NCBI RefSeq assembly: GCF_026627505.1
Contig: NZ_JAPNLK010000071.1
Span: forward strand, 1-44,143
Direction: 5' to 3'
Length of the DNA stretch: 44,143 bases
From: Streptomyces sp. H27-H5
GTDB lineage: Bacteria; Actinomycetota; Actinomycetes; Streptomycetales; Streptomycetaceae
Within the stretch, counting starts at the first letter, position 1; each line of letters opens with the position of its first letter. The position numbers and the translations under genes were made by a program. Below are positions 32,748 to 40,182 of this stretch, piece after piece. The notes beneath the pieces were generated by a model. That model did not search any database. It saw nothing but the letters and a program-made list of their open reading frames with translations, and was not told where the DNA came from.

Positions 32748-33618
32748 TCATTGTGGTGCCACGGGCAGCTCCAACTGGACGTGGCCCCGGGCCACGACCG
32801 TCGGTCGCTTGGGGCGGGGTCCGCCGCCGAGCGCGAGCAGGACGCGCAGGGCCGCCAGGACCTCCGCCGGGGTGCCGCGCACCATCGACGGGGTCGCGCT
32901 GACCACCAGGACGCCGCGGGCCTCCAGGCGCAGTCGGCGCCGGAGGGTGGCGTGCCAGGCATCGCGGGTGAAGTGGTACTCGACCGAGTCGATCTCCAGG
33001 AAGGCGCCTTCGGGGGTGTGGAGGCGTGCGTTCCACAGGGGGGTGGGGAGGTCGGCGGCGGCCAGGGCCTCGCGGGCCCGTGCCTCGGCGACCGAGCGGA
33101 CGCCCACCAGGAGTTCCGACGCGGCCGCCCGGACCGCCGGGCGGGCCGGCAGGCGGGCGGAGCGGAGTTCGGCGTGCAGGTCCTGCGGGTGGCACCAGCC
33201 GGCCTGGACGACCTGGGCCAGGACGGAGCGGATGAGGTCGGGGTCCGTGGCGCGGGCCGCGGATCAGGACGTCGGCGGGGGTGTCCGGGGCGTCGCGGAC
33301 ACCGAGCAGGGCGAGGGCGGCGTACATCACGGCGGCGAGGGCGCGTTGCCGTCGGCCCGGGGGGCCGGTCTGGAGCAGGTGGACGCGGGGCAGCAGCCGC
33401 TGCCAGGGCCCGCCCGGCCGGCTCCGGGAGGTGATCGTCCCGGCGGGGACGCCGGCGGCGAGGAGCTGCCGGCGGGTGGCCAGGTCGTACCGGTACCGGG
33501 TGGGCCGGGACGCGCCGGTGCCATCGGTCGCGCGGCTCGGTGGGGTCGCGCGGCTCGAACGGCTCGGTGGGGTCGCGCGGCTCGGTGGGGTCGGGTGGGT
33601 CCGCTTCGTGGTGGTCAT
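32748..33618 (-). pseudogene. decayed gene with a DUF559/AbiEi-like C-terminal nuclease region
   Basis: Reading minus-strand frames, an N-terminal part (YDLATRRQLLAAGVPAGTITSRSRPGGPWQRLLPRVHLLQTGPPG, the AbiEi-like helical start) runs to about LGVRDAPDTPADVLIR near 33265. It then shifts frame to ARATDPDLIRSVLAQVVQAGWCHPQDLHAELRSAR. This continues through GVRSVAEARAREALAAADLPTPLWNARL and EIDSVEYHFTRDAWHATLRRRLRLEARGVLVVSATPSMV, ending at 32748. About 50 residues are missing at the shift and about 12 before EIDSVEYHF, compared with the intact family as I know it. Two separate frames, with an in-frame stop before the second at 33264-33266, mean it is probably non-functional. The start has a PPSRAT repeat. 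Confidence 0.75.
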
Positions 33619-33669
33619 GGCGCGGGCCTGCCCGGTGGCGGTGCGGCCTGCCCCCGGGCCGGGCCGGGA

Positions 33670-34206
33670 TCAGCGGTTCGGGTGGTCCGGGGCCAGGAAG
33701 ACGACGACGCCGGTCTCGGTGCCGGGGAGCGCGGTGACCTCGTGCCAGCCCAGGCGCCGGTACGTCGCCACGGTGTCGTGGGCGAGCCGGGAGGTCAGCA
33801 GCCAGGCGCGCCGGTCGGGGGCGTCGGCGGTGATCTCGGTGAGCAGGTCGCGGCCGGTGCCGCGACCGCGCGCGTGGGGGCGTACGGCGAGTTCGTCTAT
33901 CTCCAGCGCGCCGGTGAGGAGTTCCTTGACCCGGGCCGGTCCGAGCTGCGCGGCGACCTGGGCGTACGCGCGGTTCTTGGGGAAGGTGTTCGGGGTGAGC
34001 CAGCCGGTGGCGAAGCCGTCGATGCCGGTCGCGGACTGGGCGAGGGCGGTACGGAAACCACGGCGCCGGGCGTCGGCCGGGAGGCGGGCCGCGAACAGGC
34101 GAATGGTTTCTTCATCCTCGTTCCACGGCGGGGCGGAGAAGACGTCGGCGTAGGCGTCGACCAGTTCGTCCGCGAGGTCGAGGACGGCCTGTCCGTAGCA
34201 GATCAC
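33670..34206 (-). CDS. GNAT-family N-acetyltransferase
   Basis: A 178-residue acetyltransferase. The acetyl-CoA binding motif is EIDELAVRPHARGRGTGRDLLTEIT, and the fold continues AWLLTSRLAHDTVATYRRLGWHEVTAL. Near the start, CYGQAVLDLADELVDAYADVFSAPPWNED is typical of a Streptomyces GNAT subgroup. The substrate is unknown. GTG 34204-34206 has GGAG about 11 nt upstream. It follows the decayed gene and is probably its own unit. Confidence 0.85.
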   Translation of the reverse strand: MICYGQAVLDLADELVDAYADVFSAPPWNEDEETIRLFAARLPADARRRGFRTALAQSATGIDGFATGWLTPNTFPKNRAYAQVAAQLGPARVKELLTGALEIDELAVRPHARGRGTGRDLLTEITADAPDRRAWLLTSRLAHDTVATYRRLGWHEVTALPGTETGVVVFLAPDHPNR

Positions 34207-34426
34207 GATGTCCGGGCTCCTGATGTCGAGGGTGGGGCGGTGGGGTGGCGGGTCCCCGCAGGCACGGGGGCCCGGGGGCCGTGGTGGGGAATCTCCCGTT
34301 TGTCTTGGGAGAGCGAATTTATGCGCTTCGGGTTGCCGGGACGGGCATCACGCGGATCAGGAGAGTGTGCGACAAATCCCCTCCCCGGTCTCCGTGTCGG
34401 GAAACCGGACGGCGCGTTGTCCAGCC
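34207..34426. other. intergenic region with a hairpin
   Basis: The 492 bp between the GNAT gene and the 99-residue membrane protein has no confident large gene; one small ORF is listed separately. TCTCCC at 34292-34297 pairs with GGGAGA at 34307-34312 across 9 nt, with GAATTTATG just beyond. I see no other structure in it. Confidence 0.4.
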
Positions 34427-34603
34427 GTGGACAGACTGATGCGAGCGGCCGGCGGATGCGCCCTGGCCTTCCTCCTCGTGCTCGGGTGCGTGGCGTTGCT
34501 GCCGCCTTCGGTGCAGGCCGCGGTACCGGACTCGGTGATCGGCGGGATCGCGATGGTGTGCGGGGCGCTGGGCGCCCGTCGGATGGCCAGGCGCTCGCGT
34601 TAG
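34427..34603 (+). CDS. possible small single-span membrane protein
   Basis: A 58-residue frame reading VDRLMRAAGGCALAFLLVLGCVALLPPSVQAAVPDSVIGG. It has one hydrophobic segment followed by a second weak segment and a basic tail (ARRMARRSR). The composition looks like a small secreted or membrane peptide, but no ribosome site precedes GTG 34427 or ATG 34439. I cannot name a family. It could be a chance open frame. Confidence 0.35.
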   Translation: MDRLMRAAGGCALAFLLVLGCVALLPPSVQAAVPDSVIGGIAMVCGALGARRMARRSR

Positions 34604-34698
34604 CCTCGTCGGACAACCGTACGCATGGCTCCCCGGTCTGCCGGACCGCCGGACCGTGCGGGTCGACTACGGCAGAACGCGCAGAGGGAGTGGGACAC

Positions 34699-34998
34699 AT
34701 GGAGCGGGTACCGACCTCGTTGGTGGCGGCGGCCGGGCTGGTGGGCGGCTACGCCGTGGCCCGGTGGACCGGGAAGCGCCCCCTGGGCGGGGTCGTCCTC
34801 GGCGCCGCGGGGATCGCCGCCGGTCGTGGCTGGCACCGCCGGGCCGGCGCGCCCGCCGCGGCCGGACTCGGGGCGCTGTACGTGGCCGGTTTCGCGGGCT
34901 CCCACCCCCTCGCCAAGAAGGTCGGCGCCTGGCCGGCCGTCTTCGGTGCGGCGGGCGTGGTCGCGGCCGCCGCCTGGGTCGTGGCCGACCGGGACTGA
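34699..34998 (+). CDS. small membrane protein of unknown function
   Basis: A 99-residue protein, almost entirely hydrophobic and Gly/Ala-rich: LVAAAGLVGGYAVARWTGKRPLGGVVLGAAGIAAGRGWHRRAG, then two more spans ending VAAAAWVVADRD. It probably has three or four membrane segments. GGGAG lies 8 nt before ATG 34699-34701. It is convergent with the DUF445 gene. Streptomyces genomes carry similar short proteins, but I do not know a function. Confidence 0.75.
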   Translation: MERVPTSLVAAAGLVGGYAVARWTGKRPLGGVVLGAAGIAAGRGWHRRAGAPAAAGLGALYVAGFAGSHPLAKKVGAWPAVFGAAGVVAAAAWVVADRD

Positions 34999-35050
34999 GC
35001 CGCCCCGCGGGGCCCCGCCGGGGCGCGTGCCCTCGCCCCGACCCCGACTC

Positions 35051-35078
35051 CGGCCCCGGCCCCGGCCCCGGCCCCGGC
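35051..35078. repeat. CGGCCC simple repeat in a convergent gap
   Basis: About four to five CGGCCC units lie in the 111-bp gap between the small membrane protein and the DUF445 gene. It may fold into GC structures that help end transcription. No T-run is seen. Confidence 0.5.
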
Positions 35079-35109
35079 TCGGGCTCCGGCAAGGCCCGCG
35101 AGGGACGGT

Positions 35110-36483
35110 CTACGCCCCGAAGGCCTTGGACGCCGAGTAGATGAGCAGCCCCGCCAGCGCGCCCACGACCGTGCCGTTGATCCGGATGAACTGGAGGTCG
35201 CGGCCGATGTGCGCCTCGATCTTCCGCGAGGTGTGCTCCGCGTCCCATCCCGCCACCGTGTCGGTGATCAACGAGGTGACCTCCGTCCGGTAGGTGGTGA
35301 CCACGTACACCAGCACGCCCTCGATCCAGCCCTCCAGCTTGGCCTGGAGCCGGCCGTCCGTGGCCAGGCGTGCGCCCAGGGACATCAGCGAGGACCGCAC
35401 CCGCAGGCGCAGTTCGCTCTGCTCGTCCTCGGCCGCCGAGAGGATCATCGACCGGATCGCGGTCCAGGCCGAGGCGATCACGTCCTGCACCTCGCCCCGG
35501 GACAGGACGTCGTTCTTGAGCCGCTCGACCCGCGCCCGGGTGTCGGTGTCCGACTGCAGGTCGACCGCGAAGTCCTTCAGGAACCGGTCCACGGCGCCCC
35601 GTGCCGGGTGCTCGGGCATGTCCCGGATCTCGGTGACGAAGCGCAGCAGTTCCTTGTACACCCGGTCGCCGATCTTGCGGTCGACGAACCGGGGGGTCCA
35701 GCCGGGGGCACCGCCCTGTACCGCGTCCATGACCGAGTCCCCGTGCAGTACGAGCCAGTCGTGCGCCTTGACGCAGATCAGGTCGACGCCGCGGTGGTGC
35801 CCGCCGTCCGCGACGACCCGCTCCAGCATCTTGCCGATGCCGGGCGCGATCTCGGCGCTCTCGGCCCGTCTGGTGATCGCCTCGCCGACGACGGCCTGGA
35901 CGTCGGCGTCGCGCAGCACGGTCAGCGCCCCGCGCAGCGCGGTGGCCAACTCCGCCGTGACCCGGTCGGCGTGGGCGGGCTCCGCCAACCAGGATCCGAG
36001 CCGGCCGCCGATCCCGAGCGCGCCGAGGCGGGCCCGCACCACTTCCGCGGAGAGGAAGTTCTCGCCGACGAACTCCCCGAGGGAGACGCCGAGCTGGTCC
36101 TTCTTCGTCGGGATGATCGCGGTGTGCGGGATGGGCAGGCCCAGCGGCCGCCGGAACAGCGCGGTGACCGCGAACCAGTCGGCGAGCGCACCGACCATGC
36201 CCGCCTCGGCCGCCGCCGCCACGTACCCGGCCCAGGCGCCCGCGCCCCTGTGCTCCGCCCATGTGGCGAGCACGTAGACCAGTGCCACCAGGATCAGCAG
36301 GCCGGTGGCGGTGGCCTTCATGCGGCGTACGCCGCGCTGCCGCTCCTCGTCCGCTGCGTTGAACACGAACCCGCCCCGGGCGGGTGGTGCGGCCGGGGCC
36401 GCGACCCCGGCCCGCGCCCTTTCGCGGTTGTCCACGTCTTCCACGTGCTCCTGCCTTCCCCCGGTGGCCGGTTTTGTCTGCAT
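35110..36483 (-). CDS. DUF445-family membrane protein
   Basis: A 457-residue protein. About 55 polar N-terminal residues lead to a membrane span (ATGLLILVALVYVLATW) and a second (GYVAAAAEAGMVGALADWFAVTALFRRPLGLPIPHTAIIPTKKDQLG), the DUF445 hallmark. Several hundred helical residues follow, with repeats resembling YheB/YjiN proteins, and a last span (GTVVGALAGLLIYSASKAFGA). The role is unknown; members are proposed to act at the envelope. ATG 36481-36483 has GGAG about 9 nt upstream. Monocistronic. Confidence 0.9.
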   Translation of the reverse strand: MQTKPATGGRQEHVEDVDNRERARAGVAAPAAPPARGGFVFNAADEERQRGVRRMKATATGLLILVALVYVLATWAEHRGAGAWAGYVAAAAEAGMVGALADWFAVTALFRRPLGLPIPHTAIIPTKKDQLGVSLGEFVGENFLSAEVVRARLGALGIGGRLGSWLAEPAHADRVTAELATALRGALTVLRDADVQAVVGEAITRRAESAEIAPGIGKMLERVVADGGHHRGVDLICVKAHDWLVLHGDSVMDAVQGGAPGWTPRFVDRKIGDRVYKELLRFVTEIRDMPEHPARGAVDRFLKDFAVDLQSDTDTRARVERLKNDVLSRGEVQDVIASAWTAIRSMILSAAEDEQSELRLRVRSSLMSLGARLATDGRLQAKLEGWIEGVLVYVVTTYRTEVTSLITDTVAGWDAEHTSRKIEAHIGRDLQFIRINGTVVGALAGLLIYSASKAFGA

Positions 36484-36594
36484 AGCATCCGACTCCCGGG
36501 AGGTCCGAGGAGTTCCCGGCGCGCCGTACCGATCCCCCCGAGGGAGGACCGTCGGCGATCCGGGTGAACGCCCCCGACCGGAGACAGGGACGGC

Positions 36595-37269
36595 CTAGAG
36601 CTCCTTGCGGGGCCGCCCGCCGCGCGCCTGCTTGGGCGTCTTCGGCGGCTTGACCTTGACCTCGACCCCGCCCCAGAAGGCGAAGCCGTTCACGACCACC
36701 CGCGGAGCCCCCGGTTCCGCCCGCTCGGAGCTCGGGCGCTGATCGAAGGCGCCCATCACCCCGATGCCCCGAACGTCCACCTCCACGCCCGGCGGCACGA
36801 TGATCTGGATCCCGCCCATGACGGCGACGCAGGTGATCACCACCTCGCGCTGGGCGAAGTTCGCCTCCCGCAGGTCCAGCTCGCCGCCGCCCCAGAACGC
36901 CACCGCGTTGAAGTGGGCGGGCACCGTCCAGTGCCCCTTGCGCTGGAACCCCGACATCACGGCGACGGCCGTGGCGGAGGTGCCCGAGCCGCCGATCCGC
37001 GCGGGCCACGCGACACCGGAGCCCGCGGGCGCGGGCTGCCCGGTCGCCAGGGGGGCCACGGCTCCCGGCACGGCGGGAAGGTCGCGCGTCAGGGGTTCCA
37101 ACTCGCCGTAGGTACGGGACGTGTACGCCGCCTCCAGCCTCTCCTCGAACTCCTCCATGTCCAGCCGGCCCTCGGCGACAGCGTCCCGCAGACGCTCCAC
37201 CACCCGGTCCCGGTCGGCATCGGACGCCCTCAGTTCCGGCAACGGCCTCTCCGACCGATCGTCACTCAT
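36595..37269 (-). CDS. DUF1707 / LiaF-like envelope stress protein
   Basis: A 224-residue cytoplasmic or membrane-associated protein. The DUF1707 segment comes first (LRASDADRDRVVERLRDAVAEGRLDMEEFEERLEAAYTSRTYGELEPLTRDLP). The C-terminal half, ATAVAVMSGFQRKGHWTVPAHFNAVAFWGGGELDLREANF and IIVPPGVEVDVRGIGVMGAFD, is a beta-solenoid like the LiaF/cell-wall-active antibiotics response domain. The ~25 residues between are a Pro/Ala linker. It may report on membrane or wall stress. ATG 37267-37269. Confidence 0.88.
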   Translation of the reverse strand: MSDDRSERPLPELRASDADRDRVVERLRDAVAEGRLDMEEFEERLEAAYTSRTYGELEPLTRDLPAVPGAVAPLATGQPAPAGSGVAWPARIGGSGTSATAVAVMSGFQRKGHWTVPAHFNAVAFWGGGELDLREANFAQREVVITCVAVMGGIQIIVPPGVEVDVRGIGVMGAFDQRPSSERAEPGAPRVVVNGFAFWGGVEVKVKPPKTPKQARGGRPRKEL

Positions 37270-37345
37270 GTGGCCCAGCCTATGCAGTGATCCCGGCGAG
37301 TTGTATGGCCCGAGGGGCCCGCCCCACCCGGGCTTTACCCCGAGT

Positions 37346-38317
37346 TCACCCCCGTCCCGCGTACATCCGTGCGATCACGTCCTCGATGTCGGGCTCGCGC
37401 ACCGACAGGTCCACCAGCGGGTACTGCGCCGCCACCGCCGCCACGAGCGGCGCCGCCGACGCCTGCGCGGGGAACGCCAGCCACTGCCGGGGCCCGTCCA
37501 CCCGCACCACCCGCGCCCCGACCACCTCGATCGGCGGGACCTCCCGCTCCAGGTCCACCACCAGCGTCCGCTCGCCCGCCCCGCCGGCCACCGACGTGTG
37601 CAACCCGCCCAGCGGGCCGTCGTACATCAACCGCCCGTGGTCGATGACCATCACCCGTTCGCAGAGCTGTTCGATGTCCTGGAGGTCGTGCGTGGTCAGC
37701 AGGATGGTCGTGCCCAGTTCCTCGTTCAGCTGCCGCAGGAACCCGCGCACCTTGGCCTTGCTCACCACGTCGAGCCCGATCGTCGGCTCGTCCAGGTACA
37801 GCACGTCCGGATCGTGCAGCAGCGCCGCCGCGATGTCCCCGCGCATCCGCTGCCCCAACGACAGCTGGCGCACCGGTACGTCGAGCAGCTCGGCCAGGTC
37901 CAACCGGTCCACGCAGCGTTCCAGGTTCTCCTTGAACCGCGCCGCCGGGATCCGGTACATCCGCCGCATCAGCCCGTAGGAGTCCTTCAGCGGCAGGTCC
38001 CACCAGAGCGTGGTGCGCTGCCCGAACACCACGCCGATCCGGTGTGCGAGCCGCATCCGCTCCCGGGCCGGGTCGATGCCGGCCACGCGGAGCCGGCCGG
38101 CGCTCGGCGTGAGGATCCCCGTCAGCATCTTGATCGTGGTGGACTTCCCGGCGCCGTTCGGCCCGATGTAGCCGACCACCTCGCCCCGCGCGACCTCGAA
38201 GCTGATCCCGTCCACCGCCCTGACCTGGCGTTTCTCCCGGCGCATCAGGCTCACGCGGCGCCGTACGTCGAAGACCTTCTCGACCCCGTCCAGCGAGATC
38301 AACGTGTCCGTTGCCAT
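37346..38317 (-). CDS. ABC-2 type exporter ATP-binding protein
   Basis: A 323-residue ATPase. Walker A is GYIGPNGAGKSTTIKMLTG, the Q-loop is VVFGQRTTLWWDLPLKDSY, the signature is QLSLGQRMRGDIAAALLHDP, Walker B is VLYLDEPTIGLD and the switch His is LLTTHD. The WWDLP after the Q-loop is typical of the viologen/ABC-2_6 exporter group. It follows the permease gene by 7 bp and has GAGG 5 nt before ATG. It energises the two permeases encoded upstream. Confidence 0.92.
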   Translation of the reverse strand: MATDTLISLDGVEKVFDVRRRVSLMRREKRQVRAVDGISFEVARGEVVGYIGPNGAGKSTTIKMLTGILTPSAGRLRVAGIDPARERMRLAHRIGVVFGQRTTLWWDLPLKDSYGLMRRMYRIPAARFKENLERCVDRLDLAELLDVPVRQLSLGQRMRGDIAAALLHDPDVLYLDEPTIGLDVVSKAKVRGFLRQLNEELGTTILLTTHDLQDIEQLCERVMVIDHGRLMYDGPLGGLHTSVAGGAGERTLVVDLEREVPPIEVVGARVVRVDGPRQWLAFPAQASAAPLVAAVAAQYPLVDLSVREPDIEDVIARMYAGRG

Positions 38318-38324
38318 CCCTGCC

Positions 38325-39197
38325 TCAACTCCCCGTGCTGCGGTACGAACGAACTCCCGCGCGCCACGCCAGCGACGCGGGCAGGAACACCACGAAGGCC
38401 ACCAGGGGGCTCAGGTAGGCCACCCATCCCGGCAGGCCCAGCGGATCGGGCCGCCCCAGCACGTGCAGTGCGGGCAGCCAGTTGACGAAGGCCAGCGGCA
38501 CGATGAAGGTCACCCCGCGCAGCAGGTCCTTCGCGAAGACGGTCGGCGGGTACTGGAGCATCGTGCAGCCGCCGTACGTGAAGGAGTTCTGCACCTCCGC
38601 CGCGTCGCCCGCGACGAACTGGAACGCCGCCCCGGCCACCATCACGGCCCCGAAGATCGCCGCCCCGGCCGTGATCATCACCGGCACCAGCAGCACCTTC
38701 CCGGGCGTCCACGCCACCTGGGGGCCCAGGGTCCAGAGCGCCCAGGTCAGCACCCCCAGCCCCTGCACGATCCGACCCACCCGCCGCAACGCGAACCGGT
38801 CCGCCGCCACCTGCGCGAGCACCGGCACCGGCCGCACCAGCATCGTGTCGAGCGAGCCGTCCCGGATCCGGACGCCGATCCGGTCGGTGTTGCCCAGCAG
38901 CAGGTCGGCCAGGCCCAGCGAGGCCGAGCAGGACCCGTAGAGCAGGGCGATCTCGGGCAGCGTGAAGCCGCCCAGCTCGTCCACGTGCGAGAACATGATG
39001 AAGATCGTCACGAAGTCGAGCAGGGTGATCGCCGCGTTCCCGAAGGTGGACAGCAGGAACGAGGTCCGGTACGTCATCGTCGAGCGGATCCACATCGCCG
39101 CGATCAGCCCGTAGCCCCGCAGCCCCTCGCGCACCCGACCGCGTCGCGGGAGGTCCGGCAGCCCGACCGGCGGGCGCTCCAGCGTCACCTCAGCCAC
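38325..39197 (-). CDS. ABC-2 exporter permease (second subunit)
   Basis: A 290-residue membrane protein with six predicted spans (for example SFLLSTFGNAAITLLDFVTIFIMF and GKVLLVPVMITAGAAIFGAVMVAGAAF). The conserved GNTDRIGVRIRDGSLDTMLVRPVPVLAQVAADRFALRRVGRIVQG marks the ABC2_membrane_6 family. It overlaps the first permease by 8 bp. With that permease and the ATPase it forms an exporter of unknown cargo. Confidence 0.9.
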   Translation of the reverse strand: MAEVTLERPPVGLPDLPRRGRVREGLRGYGLIAAMWIRSTMTYRTSFLLSTFGNAAITLLDFVTIFIMFSHVDELGGFTLPEIALLYGSCSASLGLADLLLGNTDRIGVRIRDGSLDTMLVRPVPVLAQVAADRFALRRVGRIVQGLGVLTWALWTLGPQVAWTPGKVLLVPVMITAGAAIFGAVMVAGAAFQFVAGDAAEVQNSFTYGGCTMLQYPPTVFAKDLLRGVTFIVPLAFVNWLPALHVLGRPDPLGLPGWVAYLSPLVAFVVFLPASLAWRAGVRSYRSTGS

Positions 39198-40005
39198 CCT
39201 GGACCACCACCTTGCGCGTCGCCGCCGACTGGACGAGCCGCCCCAGCCCCAACAGGACGACCGCCCAGAACGCCTGGAACCCCAGGGCCTCTGCAGCGTC
39301 CCCGGCCCCGGAGTGCTTGCCCATCAACACGTCCATCGGCACCTGGAGCATCGCCGCCCAGGGCAGGGCGCGGACGAGCTCCCCGAAGGCGCCGGGGAAG
39401 ACGGTCAGCGGCAGCAGCATCCCCGAGCAGAAGATCGACACGACGGTCGCCATCAGGTTGATCCCGGCCCCGTCCATCAGCCAGAAGGCGGCCAGCCCGA
39501 GCAGGTAGCGCACCCCGAAGCCGACCACCAGTCCGAGCGTCACGGACACCAGGAAGAGTGCCCAGCGCAACGGGTCGGTGGGCAGCGCCAGCCGGAACGC
39601 GAGTGCGCCGGCCACGATCGGCAGGACCCCGCGCCCCAGCAGTTGGAAGGCGGCCCGGCCCAGGTCGGAGGCGAGCCACCACATCTGGAGGTCCGCCGGG
39701 CGGTACAGGTCCACGGCGATGTCCCCCGTGCGGACCCGCTCCTGGATCTCCTCCTGGAACCCGCCCCCGATGAGCGCGCCGGCCGCCAGCAGCGACTGGC
39801 TGACCCAGACGAAGGTGAGGGCCTCGGCCTGGTCGTACCCGCCGAGGCCGGGGCGCTCGTCCCAGAGCGCCATGTACGTGTACGCGACGATGAAACCGAA
39901 CACGGTGTTGGTGAACACACCGGCGGCGGTCGCCGTCCCGTAGGTGGCGTAGCGCCGGAATCCGCCGGCCGCGACGGCCGTGTAGAGAGCAGCTCTCTGA
40001 CGCAC
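39190..40005 (-). CDS. ABC-2 exporter permease (first subunit)
   Basis: A 271-residue membrane protein with six predicted spans. Landmarks include VRTGDIAVDLYRPADLQMWWLASDLGRAAFQLLGRGVLP and YLLGLAAFWLMDGAGINLMATVVSIFCSGMLLPLTVFPG, which match the second permease's family. It is the first gene of the exporter operon. GTG 40003-40005 has GGAGGG 5 nt upstream. It diverges from the penicillin-binding protein gene across 177 bp. Confidence 0.9.
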   Translation of the reverse strand: MRQRAALYTAVAAGGFRRYATYGTATAAGVFTNTVFGFIVAYTYMALWDERPGLGGYDQAEALTFVWVSQSLLAAGALIGGGFQEEIQERVRTGDIAVDLYRPADLQMWWLASDLGRAAFQLLGRGVLPIVAGALAFRLALPTDPLRWALFLVSVTLGLVVGFGVRYLLGLAAFWLMDGAGINLMATVVSIFCSGMLLPLTVFPGAFGELVRALPWAAMLQVPMDVLMGKHSGAGDAAEALGFQAFWAVVLLGLGRLVQSAATRKVVVQGG

Positions 40006-40182
40006 CGTATCCCTCCGTTTCCCACGTCGTTCCTGTGTCGGCCAAAGCGCGCGAGCTTAGTGCGGAGGGGCGATCCACGCGACCGTTTTATGCCCGTCCG
40101 GCGCGGAATCAGTGGCCATCAGGTAGACACCATGAGGGACAGATGTGGATATTTGGCACGACGGCCGCGAGGAGCCCAGGAG